Positions 27,097 to 39,227 of a DNA stretch of 64,000 nt are shown one piece after another. This stretch comes from Nyssa sinensis (lineage: Eukaryota; Streptophyta; Magnoliopsida; Cornales; Nyssaceae). The translations under genes and the position numbers were made by a program. Below the pieces are notes generated by a model. That model was given only the letters and a program-made list of their open reading frames with translations, searched no databases and was not told the origin of the DNA. The stretch spans positions 6,675,835 through 6,739,834 of the forward strand of contig CM018051.1 in NCBI GenBank assembly GCA_008638375.1, read 5' to 3'. Numbering within the stretch: position 1 is the first letter of the stretch; each line of letters opens with the position of its first letter.

Positions 27097-27600
27097 CAAA
27101 TCAAGAAAATATTCAATCCTTTCTTGTTTGATATCAGATCGGTTTTTACTTTTTATTGACCCCCTGTTTGGTTGCCGAGAATATGGATGGAAAACGAAAA
27201 GAAAAATCAACTAAGTTACCTCGATGAAAACTAAAAGAGCATTGAAATGTGGGGCTGTCTCGAACATAAACCCAGTATTTTGAGTAAACCATTCAATGTC
27301 TCCTTCATTTCCCATGTAGATGAAGATTGGAGCATTCTTCTTAGCACCACCCCAATAAGTGTCATTGATCAAATATCTTTGCTGAAAGGTCTGATAGCTC
27401 TGTGGATGGTAATTGAAGTGATCAAGAATTTGGGTGAAGTACTTTGTTTGGTAGAGCTCAATTTCTGTAGAAAGAGAGATCAGCTGTTCTGGCCGAATGA
27501 TCGAAGAAGGAAAAGTTGGTGCAATCTTAGCAAAGGAAATAGCAGAAGAAAAGAGAAAGAAGAGTGTATATAATAAAAACAAGAACCTAATGATCCCCAT
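19915..27600 (-). CDS. S28-1: intact serine carboxypeptidase, peptidase family S28 (Pro-X carboxypeptidase-like)
   Basis: Ten exons on the minus strand join in frame to 504 aa: 27600-27220, 27049-26866, 26738-26605, 25948-25836, 25740-25617, 24176-24021, 21551-21396, 21289-21210, 21102-21053, 20051-19915. Every intron has GT-AG ends. Residues 1-24 form a hydrophobic signal peptide ending SFA, so the enzyme enters the secretory pathway (vacuole or apoplast, inferred). The nucleophile motif is GGSYGG (Ser185), split from [12 protein letters not shown] by intron 2. The acid is Asp437 in [10 protein letters not shown] and the base is His462 in GAHHVDLR; the Asp-His spacing of 25 equals that of human PRCP. 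Potential N-glycosylation sites include NDTY, NAST, NDTF and NFTG. Family members remove a C-terminal residue after proline; the substrate here is unknown. The length matches the family (about 500 aa). It is the most diverged copy of the array and has long transposon-filled introns 6 and 9. Confidence 0.95.
20346..20984. mobile_element. hAT-like MITE in S28-1 intron 9
   Basis: The left end is TAGGGGTGTAACTTGGGCGG and the right end, read in reverse complement, is TAGAGGTGTAGTTTGGACAA. This gives imperfect terminal inverted repeats of the TAGGGGTG type common in plant hAT MITEs. The interior is AT-rich without a coding frame. The flanks (ATCATGAG and ATCAGGGT) match only at the first four bases, so the 8-bp target duplication is degraded or the border is slightly off. 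Confidence 0.6.
21152..21197. repeat. GA microsatellite in S28-1 intron 8
   Basis: (GA)n of about 46 bp, (CT)n on the gene strand, starting about 12 bases downstream of the exon 8 donor. The same position carries GA-rich tracts in every other copy of the array. Confidence 0.9.
21740..22200. mobile_element. Degraded relative of the 20346 hAT-like MITE, S28-1 intron 6
   Basis: The order of blocks matches the interior of the 20346-20984 element: a TTTGGGCAAAA block, TTAAATTAG, a TTTTATATT run, then AATTAAATTATGTTGAA and a TTTATTAAAAAA block. The terminal inverted repeats are not recognisable, so the limits are approximate. Confidence 0.5.
22205..22580 (+). mobile_element. Probable tRNA-derived SINE with a duplicated 3' body
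   Basis: The segment opens with GACTAGCCTGGTTGGTCG (box A-like) and, about 40 bases on, GGTCATGGGTTTGAATTTTA (box B-like), the head of tRNA-derived SINEs. A body of about 125 bp follows and occurs twice: about 22300-22425 and about 22430-22552 both contain GATTTATTTRTTCAAGA and CTATGTAATATGTTAATT. The segment ends in an A9 run. No clear target duplication was found. It lies in intron 6 of S28-1, antisense to the gene. Confidence 0.5.
23580..24020. repeat. Imperfect tandem repeats next to the S28-1 exon 6 donor
   Basis: Blocks recur three times: TATTTTGGTAC or a variant at about 23583, 23841 and 24011, and TATAATATTATTTTACTT at about 23660, 23745 and 23927. The copy nearest exon 6 includes the splice donor (GGTACC, gene strand GTACCAAAATATTT), so the donor-side intron sequence itself has been copied into the intron. 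Confidence 0.65.
24909..25146. mobile_element. Possible Harbinger-type MITE in S28-1 intron 5
   Basis: The left end GGGGTTGTTTGGGAG and the reverse complement of the right end, TTAGGGCATGTTTTGGAAG, are similar. This is the GGG...TGTTTGG terminal pattern of Tourist/Harbinger MITEs. The interior is non-coding. The target duplication was not resolved. Confidence 0.35.
26463..26536. repeat. Perfect 37-bp tandem duplication in S28-1 intron 3
   Basis: Two identical adjacent 37-bp units (26463-26499 and 26500-26536), each starting GGATAAGTAACC and containing CTCTCAACCTCATGTG. Identity suggests a very recent event, or an assembly or replication slip. Confidence 0.9.
26581..26603. repeat. CT microsatellite fused to the exon 3 splice donor of S28-1
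   Basis: On the gene strand the intron starts GTCTCTCTCTC, so the CT tract begins within the 5' splice site. The homologous donors of S28-2 (40597-40626) and S28-3 (50506-50538) have the same arrangement. Confidence 0.85.
27059..27094. repeat. TA microsatellite before the S28-1 exon 2 acceptor
   Basis: An (AT)n tract of 36 bp ends about ten bases before the exon 2 acceptor on the gene strand. It replaces most of the usual pyrimidine-rich stretch of this short intron (170 bp). Confidence 0.9.
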
Positions 27601-30600
27601 TACTTTCCTCTATGTGGTTTCTATGGTTTTCAGAGATGATAGAAAAAGAGAGACACAGATGAAGATCTACTGTCCTCTGACTGTGTCTAATGAGAGAAGG
27701 AATATCAAAAGTCTGCAAGTTTTGCGGAAGGAGCCGTGGAGGCGGTTGGGCCGTTAAGCTAAAGTTAGATGAGTTCTTTCGCTGCCTCGTTGGACTATAT
27801 GTTGACCCATTAACAGAATGGGAACCAGAAAAACTTCGGAAAGATTCAGAAATGGCCAAACAAACTTTTTATATATGTTATCGCCTAGCAATTCTTAGGC
27901 CACTTCATTCTCACGATTAAGCGTATGAAGCGATTGTGAAAGAAACAAGTAGGCATTTAATTTGGTACGCATCAAGTTGACCTGAATATGCTGCATTATC
28001 AAAATAAATGTTTTATATATAAAAACTCTTATGCTTCCAAATTTGTATACTAAATTTTTATTTCAAATAATGTGATGAAATGATATTTATTACATTATTA
28101 AATGTATTTCCCGTAATTAAGGTCATGCCACATCATTTTGGGATAGAGACAATGCCATATATATAAAAGTAAAATGGTATATTTCTCAAATTCATATTCC
28201 AAATTCTTATATCAAATTATGTGTTACTGATTTGGTAAAATCACATTAATTACATGATTTAAAGTATCACTAATAATTTAGTGTCACATTAATGCCATAT
28301 CATTTGGGATAGCAATACTACACTTTTCAAAATTATATGCCAAATTTGAGAAATACTAAGGATCCAACCTTATCCCACTTTGATCCCGGTCTCTCACATG
28401 AGTGTGAGAATATTGTTCATTTAATAAATAGTGGGTTTCAATCATATGAGAAGGTGGGATAAAAAGGTGGGATCCGTATCATTGTTTCCTAAATTAATTT
28501 GTATTCCAAATTATGTGGCATTGACATGATACTAGATTATCGGTAATATTAAAATTATCGGTAATATTAAAATCATATAATTAATGTGATTTTTCCACTT
28601 TAGTGTCACGTCGTTTGGGATAGGGATTTGTGATACAAATTTGGAAAGCATAGTATTTCCCAATCATAAATGAGACTCACTTCATGTGAGAGGGTGGTGT
28701 CCAAGGTGATGTTCCTAACAGTTGCTCTTCCCAAAATTATATTAGCAAGTTTTATCCCAAATGACATGACATCGATTGTGGCATTGTATTACTAGTAGGG
28801 TCATTCGGCTATAAGGACAAATAAAAATGCAAAATTATTCCCTAATCTAAGTATTTTAGTGTTATAAAACTAAGTTCACGTTTTATTCTTTAGACCAAAA
28901 TGCCTTCATAAAAATTACCAAATTGTTGCCTCCATAATTATAGGAACATTCCCTTAAAAGACGCATCACTATTTGATTTAAAAAACAAAAGAAAAAATGA
29001 CAAAAATTAAGGAGCTTTCTATTTTATAAGATAAAAAATAAAATCAAAAGCTTGTATCACTCAAAAAATATTTATTCTAAAAAAATATGAATTTTTACTT
29101 GGTAAGAAATAGAATTAACGTAGGAAAAGGGAAAAGAAAATGTTACTTTTCTTAAGTGACTAAGAGTTTGAGTTTACCCTAATTCAATAGGAAACATTAA
29201 TAATTTGGTATAACATGTAAGGTAAAAATTTACATACTTTAGAAAAATAGCGTATAACGTAAGGTAAAAATTTACCTACTTGAAACAAATTACATAAATG
29301 CAAGAATCATACCTAAAATGGAGAACATAATTACTGGTAAAATCCAAATTTAAAACATAATATGTAAGATAATATCTCAATTGGAGTTCACTTGAAAAAA
29401 AAAAATAGAGAAGGAAAATGCTAAAAGTAAAACAGAAAATGAAAAAACAAGAATAAAAAATGAAAAAATAAGAATAAAAACAAAAACGAAATGAAAACAG
29501 AAATACAAAAAAATTAGAAAACTAATTTAACAAATGATAAAACAAAAAAATCTAAAAAGAATTCGTGAATTTCGATTTAATGATAGTGATAATCATATGA
29601 AATTAATTTTATATGCAATGAAATAAAATTCAAAAGAAAAAGAAAAATAAGTTATTCCATAACGAGGAATTAATTCTATATGAAATGAAACAAAATTCTA
29701 AATTCAAATGGAAAAACAAATCATTCCATATGGAGAATTAATTCTATATGCAGTAAATATAAATTCAAATAAATATCAAATCATTCCAAAATGGAAGAAA
29801 CTAAATAAATCTTTTCCAAAACTATCGCAACTACTAAATTATTCCAAAAAAATAATAGTAAACAGTAATAAAAGGGTATATTAGTAAACAAAAAATATAA
29901 AATTTAATGCCATGTAGGATTGGTGGACTGTGTATAATAAGTATCTATTATATGTCTTTTATACCAAATTGTAACTTAGCATGTATTTATCAATAATTAA
30001 ATGACTATATTAGAGATTTTATACTGATTAACTCTTACTAGTACTACTTTATATTATATAATTAATGTGATTCTGACACATCAGTACCATGTTATTTGTG
30101 ATAAAATGTAAGGAACCATAACATTTTTCTTATTCTTGTGCAGCATATTAATTATGCCCATTACTTCTCATTTAGATTAATGACTTCAGTGATTAGCTTT
30201 AATCAGCTTTTTTAAGGGTGGAAATCATAATAGACCATAGTATTATAATGATATATATATATATATATATATATATCTTGGAATACATTTGTATTTACAA
30301 GGGTTAAAAAATAAGCTGGCTCTAAATTTTATGAGGCAGACCTTGGAATCTTCATCCCATTCTGTTTCATATGTATGGCTCCATGTTCTTTGATTTATCT
30401 ATTACCAGTGATTCCCTCACACTTCGGGGACAACGGTAGGCCATTTGTAGTGTCTTAGTAAAACTTCATTTTGTTTATTTATTTGTTTTGGTGTTGAAAA
30501 AATGAATTTATAATATCAACAAATTAAATAGACAATAGCTTAACATTATCTGACAATTGGATTTATGAACACGTCAAATGAATTATACAATTTTAAAAAA

Positions 30601-32502
30601 AATAATTAAAATTATCTTATTCTTTAAAAATAGAAAGTTAAAGAAGACTAATTGAAAAAATTGGCCATATTTTCTTTTTCTTATTCTTCTATGTCTTCTC
30701 ATCCTTCTATGCAAGTTATTTATCAGAGAGGAGAGTGAATTACATGAGAAATAATAATGACTTGTCTATGTCTATCCCTTTATATATATATTTATAAGAA
30801 TTTAAAAAATTAAGAGTATGAATCTAGGTCCCACTAAATTATATAGTTTTAAATTCTAATTAGTTCTTAATTATTTAATTAATACTTAATTAATTAATTA
30901 ATGATAAATTGATTCTAGTTAATGCCAATAAACTCTAAATTGGTGAAAAGGATAGAAATTTTTTTTTACAAAATATATGCAATGAGTTCCTCCATTTGAA
31001 TATAAACAATTTGAATTTGGACTTATACATTGACAAATCAATTCTTAATTATTTTTGAATTTAATTAACCAATTTTTTCTCACTTCTAATTGATGGATTT
31101 TAATGATTAATCAATTGAAATAATAAAGATGTGATATGTAGATTACATCTTTTAAAAGCATTGCAAAGAAAAGCACCGCTAAATCTAATTATTTGCGGCA
31201 AAAAAAAATGTCAACTAAATTGTTTTGCTAGAGTAATAATTTGTAATGAATATTATAAGCGATACTAATAACTATTTATTTGTGGTGTTTTTTTAGCACC
31301 GCTAATATTTTTTTAAAAATATAATGGAATTTTTGTGACAAAAAAACTTGCGGTGCATAAAACCGCTACAAATAATAACCTATTTGTGACGAATATTGCT
31401 AACTAATAACTACTTATTTGCGGTGCATTTTATCACGCCTAATATTTTTAAAAATATAATAAATTTTTGCAACATAATAATTTGCGGCACATAAAAACGT
31501 CACACATAATATCCTCTTTGCGACGAATATTACAAATTGTTGTCAATAACTACTTATTTGCAGCACTTTTTATCATGGCTAATATTTTTTTTAAAAAAAT
31601 ATAATGGATTCTTGTGATGGAATATTGCAGTGCATAAAGATGCCACAGATAATAACCTATTTTCAATGAATACTACAAACATTGTCAATAACTACTTTTT
31701 TGCTGCACTTTTTATCCCGACTAATATTTTTCAAAAAATATAATGAATTTTTATGGTGGAATCATTTTTAGCACATAAAATGTCACAGATAATAATTTAT
31801 TTGCGACGAATATTATAAGCGTTACCAATAATTACTTATTTGCAGAGGTTTTTTTTTATCATGGCTAATGTTTTTTAAAAAATATAATAAATTTTTGCTC
31901 CGGAATAATTTGGGCTGCATAAAAACGTCACAGTTGATAACCTATTTGCAAGGAATATTATAAGAGTTGTTAATAATTACTAATTTGTGGCGCTAGTTTT
32001 CATCGTGGCTAATATTTTTAAAAAACTATAAGGAATTTTTGTAGTGAAATAATTTAGTAACCAGTTCATTTCGTAACTTTCCATTTCTCAACGATTCAAC
32101 TGTATCATTTCCATCCACAATATCAACAACATGTGGTGGACACACAAGCTCACACCATATCCACATCGACAACCACATAATGAAATACATAATATCTCAA
32201 CATACGATAATCACATAAACAGCAGAGTATCCATATGTGTTCAAGATAAGTATACAACTAATGATATCGCAACAAAACAACAATAGTTAGATTATAAGTA
32301 TCAATGATAGACATGTAATCACAATTAATCAGGATCTTTTTTTTATCATGGCTAATATTTTTAAAAAATATAATGAAATCTTTTGATGGAATAATATGTG
32401 GTGCATAAAAACATTACAGATAATAACCTATTTGTAACAAATACTACAAACATTGCCAATAATTACTTATTTGTAGTCCTTTTATCGCGGCTCATATTTA
32501 TA

Positions 32503-32538
<36 letters not shown>

Positions 32539-34293
32539 GAAATTTTTTGATGGAATAATTCGTGACACATAAAAATGTCACAGATAATAACCTATTTGCG
32601 ACGAAGATTATAAGTATTACCAATAACTATTTATTTGCGGAAGTTTTTTTTATCATAGCTAATATTTTTAAAAAATTATAATAGATTTTTATGCTGGAAT
32701 AATTTGGACTGCATAAAAATATCACAGATAATAACCTATTTGCAAGGAATATTGTAACCGTTGTTAATGATTACTTATTTGTAGCACTAGCCTTTTAGCA
32801 CGGCAAATATTTTTTTAAAAAAAGTGTAATGAATTTTTGTTACGGAACAATTTGTAGTGCATAAAAGGGTCATATTATGACTAGAGATGGTAATTTATCC
32901 TGTCCCGCCGGAGACCCAAGTCACTCTATTTCTAATGGGACAGGTATAGGATGCTCATAAATAGAGTCACCCGACCCCCGACCTTGCCCCATTTATATAT
33001 TATTTTTTTATATTCTTATATATGCTATATTTGTGAATAAACCACACTATAAACAATTAGTTTTAATATTTTTTATATCACACTTATATTATCTTTTATT
33101 GTATTAATTATTTTGGTAATAAAATTTTAATTTAATTACTAAAATAAGAATTTTAACAATGAAATATTAAAATATAATTTGGTCGGAGGATAAAAATTTC
33201 AAAAATTCAGGAAAAACACAAGTATTTTTTATAACAATGGAATATTAAAATATAATTTGGTATACCTAAGAAATATTCGGGAACAATTTTAAATTTTTTG
33301 TTTGGATAAAATATCTAAATTCCATAAAGTTTGAAAATTTTATTCTATATATTATAACATAGTTAAATAAGAAAAAATTATATATGTTATTATGTGCAGT
33401 GCATATAAATATAGATACAAACATCATTTTTGTATAATTATTTTTTGGTCAATATTTGAAACGGTCGTCTCCCAACCCAATCGACAAGTCATCATATAGT
33501 GTCATTAAACCTGGCCTATTTGTTATAGTATTCAATGTGACATTTATTAAGAATTCAACTAAAGGTGGGGAAAAGACCCAACTTAAGATGAGGCGTTAAT
33601 AGAGGAAACATGGCTCGGTGCCCTTCTGGTGGATGGAATGATTTACCCTTTATCTTTGTTGCTGAGTATATGTGAGTGTGTATAGACATATACATGCAAA
33701 TATATATATTATAAGTAATGTTATTTGAGTTTTGTTAATTACACCAGTTTGATTTATTGGATTATATTATTCATCATAATTTTTTTTTATAATTTAAATA
33801 AAGACAAAAATATATTCAATAATTACAAAAAAATATATTGATACATCATCTGATAAACCAAATTAGAATTATCATAACTTTTGTTTAATTCATAAATAAA
33901 AGAACCAATTTTTCCATTAATTTTTAAAATACGCTTGACACGTGTGACTAAAAATAAGTAAGTATACTAGGGTTCGAGTCTTCTTTATGTCGATCGTTGG
34001 CAATTAGAACTTAAAGGGTGGGCCTGACTCTCACAAAAAAAAGGACTTAGTCTAATGTGAGTAAGTTGGCCCAAGATATCCCGTTACCGATTTATCCACA
34101 CAAAGGAAAAATTAGCAACTATATTTGGTGTTTCAATTATTTCTTATGTATAATACGGTTTTCCCAAATACAAATTGTTCTTATCACTCGGAGGGTTGAC
34201 CAAGCAGTAAAAACATTAAAGATAAAATTCAAATGTCTCGAGTTTCGAATTCCTTCTGTAATGATCGTTGGATAAACTAACTTACGATACCTT
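27601..34293. other. Intergenic spacer between S28-1 and S28-2
   Basis: No gene recognised. About 27601-27760 is the likely S28-1 leader and promoter; no convincing TATA box was seen. About 28030-28640 holds degenerate repeats built round GCCACATCATTTTGGGATAG and AATTAATGTGATT motifs. A TA microsatellite lies at about 30249-30276. A tandem array at 31170-32880 is listed separately. At 32882 TAGAGATGGTAATTTATCC resembles a hAT-type MITE end, without a matching partner found. Confidence 0.55.
31170..32880. repeat. Degenerate tandem array, unit about 140-145 bp
   Basis: A block resembling AACCTATTTGCGACGAATAT recurs at about 31374, 31507, 31651, 31793, 31937, 32422, 32587 and 32730. Between repeats come ACTTATTTGCGGCGC-like, GCTAATATTTTTAAAA and ATAATTTGCGGTGCATAAAA blocks. 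The array is interrupted at about 32050-32335 by unrelated sequence. GCGGCGC-like motifs recall subterminal repeats of plant CACTA elements, but no CACTA ends were found, so the class is unknown. Confidence 0.7.
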
Positions 34294-35029
34294 CTAACCA
34301 ATCCATAAAATATAAAAAAAAAATTCAAATTGTCTATAGAAGGTAGACTGTGTGTATATGTGTGTAAATATAAAATCTAGTGAAAAGGATAGGCCAAGCT
34401 CCGGTAATATTGAGAGATCCACTTCAGTTATGATATTGACCTCTCTTCTCCTCACATCTCTAAGCCATTCTGGATCTTCACTTGTTGAGAACCTCAAGTC
34501 TACATGATGTGCCCCTGTCATAAACCAACACCCATATCTAAACATGACAAGAAAAACATATGTACATGCACTAGAATCCTTAAAATATTATATTGATAAA
34601 TGCTACTGACGGTTAAAAATTTATAATCCAATTGATGCATAAAATATATGTAGTAACGTTTTGATCTTTGCAATTAACGGTAACGTTCATCAAATTATAT
34701 TAGACACTAACCTTCTTTGACAACTATGGCAACTATGCTATTGGATATATTTTTTAGCACCCTGCAGCCAAAAATAAATGAAGTAGCCAAAATATGAGAG
34801 AGAGAGAGAGAGAGAGCCCCGGGGGGGGGGGGGGGGGGGGGGGAGAGAGAGAGAGAGAGAGGATGGCATCCTACCCTCCACCACTCCAAGGGTCTCTTAA
34901 ACCATTGAAGAAGATAATATTACTTCCAAACCGCTTCAAAACCCTCTCAATATCCTGCCTCAAAACAATCACATCAAATTAAATTGAAAGTTAAGTATGC
35001 ATTAATCACCAAAAACGGCCACATGCCAA

Positions 35030-35078
<49 letters not shown>

Positions 35079-38000
35079 TACATATGGTGACTGTATAGAG
35101 ATTTTTTTACATCACTCACACAATTTTTTTTACTAAATTAGGTGACTCAAGGACTTTATCACTTATTTATCATATTTGTGTAATTTTTAGAAGTGTTTTT
35201 TGAACAGATGCTTTTAAACAAAAAATTTTGTTTGAGACCTTTTTTTTTTTTTCAGAAACATCTTTTCAAAAGATATATTTTGACTTCAAATATGAAAGGC
35301 CTCATTTTAATTAAAAATGTGAAAACTTAATTAGTAATGAATTCTTTGATACTTCAAATTTATATAACCAAAATGTGTCTTTTCAAAACACAGTTTTAGA
35401 GGTGTCACGTTAACTAGGGGTGCAAGTCGGGCGTGTAAATCCGAGACCGGCTCAAGAAATTATAGGCTCGAACAAAAATATATGATACGAATTTAAATCC
35501 GGACAAGCTTGGACAGGGACCTCTGATATCCGAGTCCGAATTGCCACATCGTAAAACCATATATTTTTTACCTCAATTAATATGAAAAGTTAGATTTCAA
35601 ATATGTAAATGATCTTGACCGTTCATTCCATTAATATTTTAAACATCGAATATTTATTTTATTATCTAATCCGAACCCAAAAATCTGAGAAAAACTCGAT
35701 ACTAGGCATTTTTTGTCGGGTTCGGGCTCGAGCTCCGGCTTGGGCTCAGGCTAAATGATTTGTATCATGGGCTGAGCTTGGTCAAGGCTCAAGCTAAGCT
35801 AACTCGACCGAATTGTGGCCCTAGTTTTAACAAATGTTTTTTTTTTTTCAAATACATGAATTCGAGAAATAAGTATTTATGTACATAATAAAAATTAATT
35901 AAAAACATGTGTAAAATACGTACGTGGCCACCAAACTCAGTAGTAATCCAGCTGGGCCTGGGCTCAATGTTAAAGGCTTGTTTGCAAAAACGGACTTCGT
36001 TATTGTAATTCCACTCAGAAGCAGGAAACATACTGTCCTCATTGTTACCACTAGTTGGCATTATCATCTCTGTACATGCCTGCAAGGATTCTAAAGAAGT
36101 TGAGAAAATTTGCGAAAGTGCTTCTCCTCTGAGGAGCAAAAATTGCTTTCTACTAGAGGTAGGGTATTCTCTCAATCATTTATGTAAGAAAAATGCGAGA
36201 AATTCTCTATATATATTCTTAATTATAAATCTAATTTGAAGTGTGACTATGTGATACTTTTAAGTTTTACCGGATGTAATTTCTAAAATCGTCATATCCC
36301 GACACATCAATTAGAAATAAAATTTAAAGATATAAATTAAGAATTTTTAGCATTACTATGTATATACAGATATATATATATATATATATCTGTGTGTGTG
36401 TGTGTATTGTTTTTAACTAGCTCAACCCTATAATAGAGAATTCCAAACACCAAGCAGGTCGGGCAGAGGGTAGCCCCAAGTAGATCAAGTGTATATGGGT
36501 CTTGGCCTAGACTCAAGTAAACTGACATAAATATGGATTAATTCTATCTTGGCCTTTGTCCAGTGAAGTAGTAATGAGAAATGTTAGCGGTAGTTATGAG
36601 TGTAAAAATTTGTGATTTGATTAATGCGTATATTATACGTGTCAATATCACGTGCGCGCATGTAACGAGTAATGATCACTGGGGACTAACACTAGCATTT
36701 CTCGTAAAGTCATTTATTCTTGTGTATTAGTTGAAGTCTCCTATAGAAAATATGGTAAAAGATGTTTTTTTTTTCAAACCATTTAATTGTTATTTTCCAA
36801 TGAAACTAATCATAAAATAATGAGAAAACAGACGTGAATCACTTCTTAGAATTTTCAAATAATCCCTTGCCTTTGAGTTGGGTTCAAAACAACTTAGGCT
36901 TTGTTTGATTTGCATATTTGATGAGAAAAAGAGAAAAGACAAAGAAAAAAGAATTTTATAAAGGATAAATTACGACGACTTCTTTTTGAGATTTCTGATA
37001 ATTAAACTAACTTCCTCTAAAATTTCTGAAATTATACTGATCCTCTCTCCAGTCTAATTTTTTTTCAAAATGACAATATTACCCTCTTTTTTTTTAATTT
37101 TGATCAATTTTCATTTTCGAATAAATATTAATTAGAATTTTTTTTGGCTAAAAAATAAAAATTCTTTATTTAAAATTTAATTTTATATAAAATGAAAAAA
37201 AAATCTTTAAAAAAGGTCAAAATTAAAAAACTACAAAATTTTTTTTTAGAAGGGCAATTTTATTATTTTCAAAAGAAATTAGACTAGAAGGGAGGTCAAT
37301 GTAATTTGTCAAAAAAATAAAAAAAATTTTATAATTTTAAAAATAACAAAAAAAATCAGTATAATTGTCAAAAATTTTGAAATAGGTCCTTGAAGTTTAC
37401 TCTTTTATGTGTTTTCTTTTCTACTTATATAAAACTCAAAACTAATTATGACTCCCTTTATTAGTTTGTTTATATGGTGAGAGAATTTTTTTTATTTTCT
37501 AATCTTATTTGAGTAAGAAAGAACAAAAACAGAAATCTGTTTTTTTTTTTTTTTTCTCACTTTAAGTTTACCAAACAAATGAATCACTAAAGATCATAGT
37601 CACCGACGAATCACAAATCAGAACATTCTAGTACCTGCCATATCCATCCGCCAAGGCCGTGTGGATCTGAAGCATCGATCAGATCAAAACACGTGACGTC
37701 TCCACTGTAGTTATAGTAGACATTAGCTGCACCGTGCAACTTCACAAATGTGTCATTTCCGGTTGTTGGATTGTCTATTGCCTTGCACATCTACACAAAA
37801 AAATATTTACATATTTATTAGTTTTTATTCCTCTATTTATAGTTTAAAAGTGGAGAGACACTCTCTAATCTTTATGTATAAAAATAAAATTTAATTCATA
37901 AATAAAAAAATATTTTTTAACATTTTTAAAATAGAAGTCAAATAAAATGAGTAAAATTACAAAGAGTGTTTGTATTTTTTTGTTAAAAAAACTTATTTCT

Positions 38001-39196
38001 AAATTAAACTGTTTAGTTTTTTTTATCTTTTTATTAATTAATTGTTATGCTTGTCTTGCTGTATAATTGAGATTTTAGGCTATATAATACTCGTTTGAAG
38101 GAGGACCTAAAGACGAATATCTGTATTTGGGGCAAAATGTCACGAGTAGAGCTCTGATCTAAAAGTTACAGCGGAGGGATAGAGGTACCGGATCGCTTAT
38201 ATGACCCAAGATCTCCCTACTCATAACCGATGTGGGATCGTGATATACTTTTCTACCTGAATCCGTGACGTCCTCAGCGCGGTCGGATCTCAAGACGGGT
38301 TCAAGCCTGTTGGAACCCTGGACGGACTAGGCTATATGGTTATCACATGGCCATCGAAATTTCAAATCGGCTCTGATACCACTGTCACGGATCGGGCTTT
38401 GACCCAAAAGCCGCAACTAATGAATAAATGTACCGGACTGCTTATATAGTTGAAGACCTTCCTACTTACAACTGATGTAAAATCGTGACAAAAAAACTCT
38501 TTTAAAATGCTTTGGCCCAAGATGTGATTTTTCAGATAAGGGCCGTTTGACCAAACAGGCCTCAAACATCGAGAATTAAGACCTATAAAAAGTATGAACT
38601 ATAATTAAATAGGATTTGGATCCTCTTCGATACACCAGAGAGAATCAATTTATTCTTTTCATATTAGAGTAGGTCTTATAGATGTGAGTTCTATCATAGA
38701 CTCATCTCATGTAAGAAATTGGGTGGACTGGATCTCTCTAATACACCAGAAAGGATCACAATCTAATTAAACATAAATATAAAAATTACTACCTCTTTTA
38801 CCGGATAAGCTGGCAACGGGCTAAGGAAATTAGAGGGAGTTGGATAATCTATCATAGCCATAGAAACATATGCTTTAGAAAGCCATGCTTCGTGAGAGTT
38901 TGCATTAATATAATTCCTGTGCAAAAAAATAAAATATTAAAATTTTTTATTAATAAATTTGATGTAGCACGGAACGTGATAAGATGAATACAAATAATTT
39001 TAATATCCAAAAATGAAGAATTCTCACCCAAACAAAAAGAACAAAATCTTGAAAATTCGAATATGAATATTATTGATATAGTTTAAAAAATGAAAACCTA
39101 TTACATTACATTTATAAAAATAATAAATTACTACTTTAATTAGGAAATCCAAACTCTTATAGTAATCCTAACAAAATTAGGAAAATAGAGATATTA

Positions 39197-39227
<31 letters not shown>

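Noticed and set aside
27247..27573. Plus-strand open frames of 86-141 aa opposite exon 1 of the S28 copies (also 41681-42082, 57003-57428 and 27497-27757)
   Set aside because: They mirror the conserved exon 1 on the other strand and follow its codon pattern. Their repetition between copies comes from gene duplication, not from independent coding.
33961..34030. Box B-like GGTTCGAGTC, possible tRNA or SINE
   Set aside because: No matching box A at the right distance and no tail. Too little to support an RNA gene or element.
34707..34982. Frames rich in SLSLS, PPPP or GGGG opposite and within intron 8
   Set aside because: They are products of GA, CT and poly-G microsatellites.
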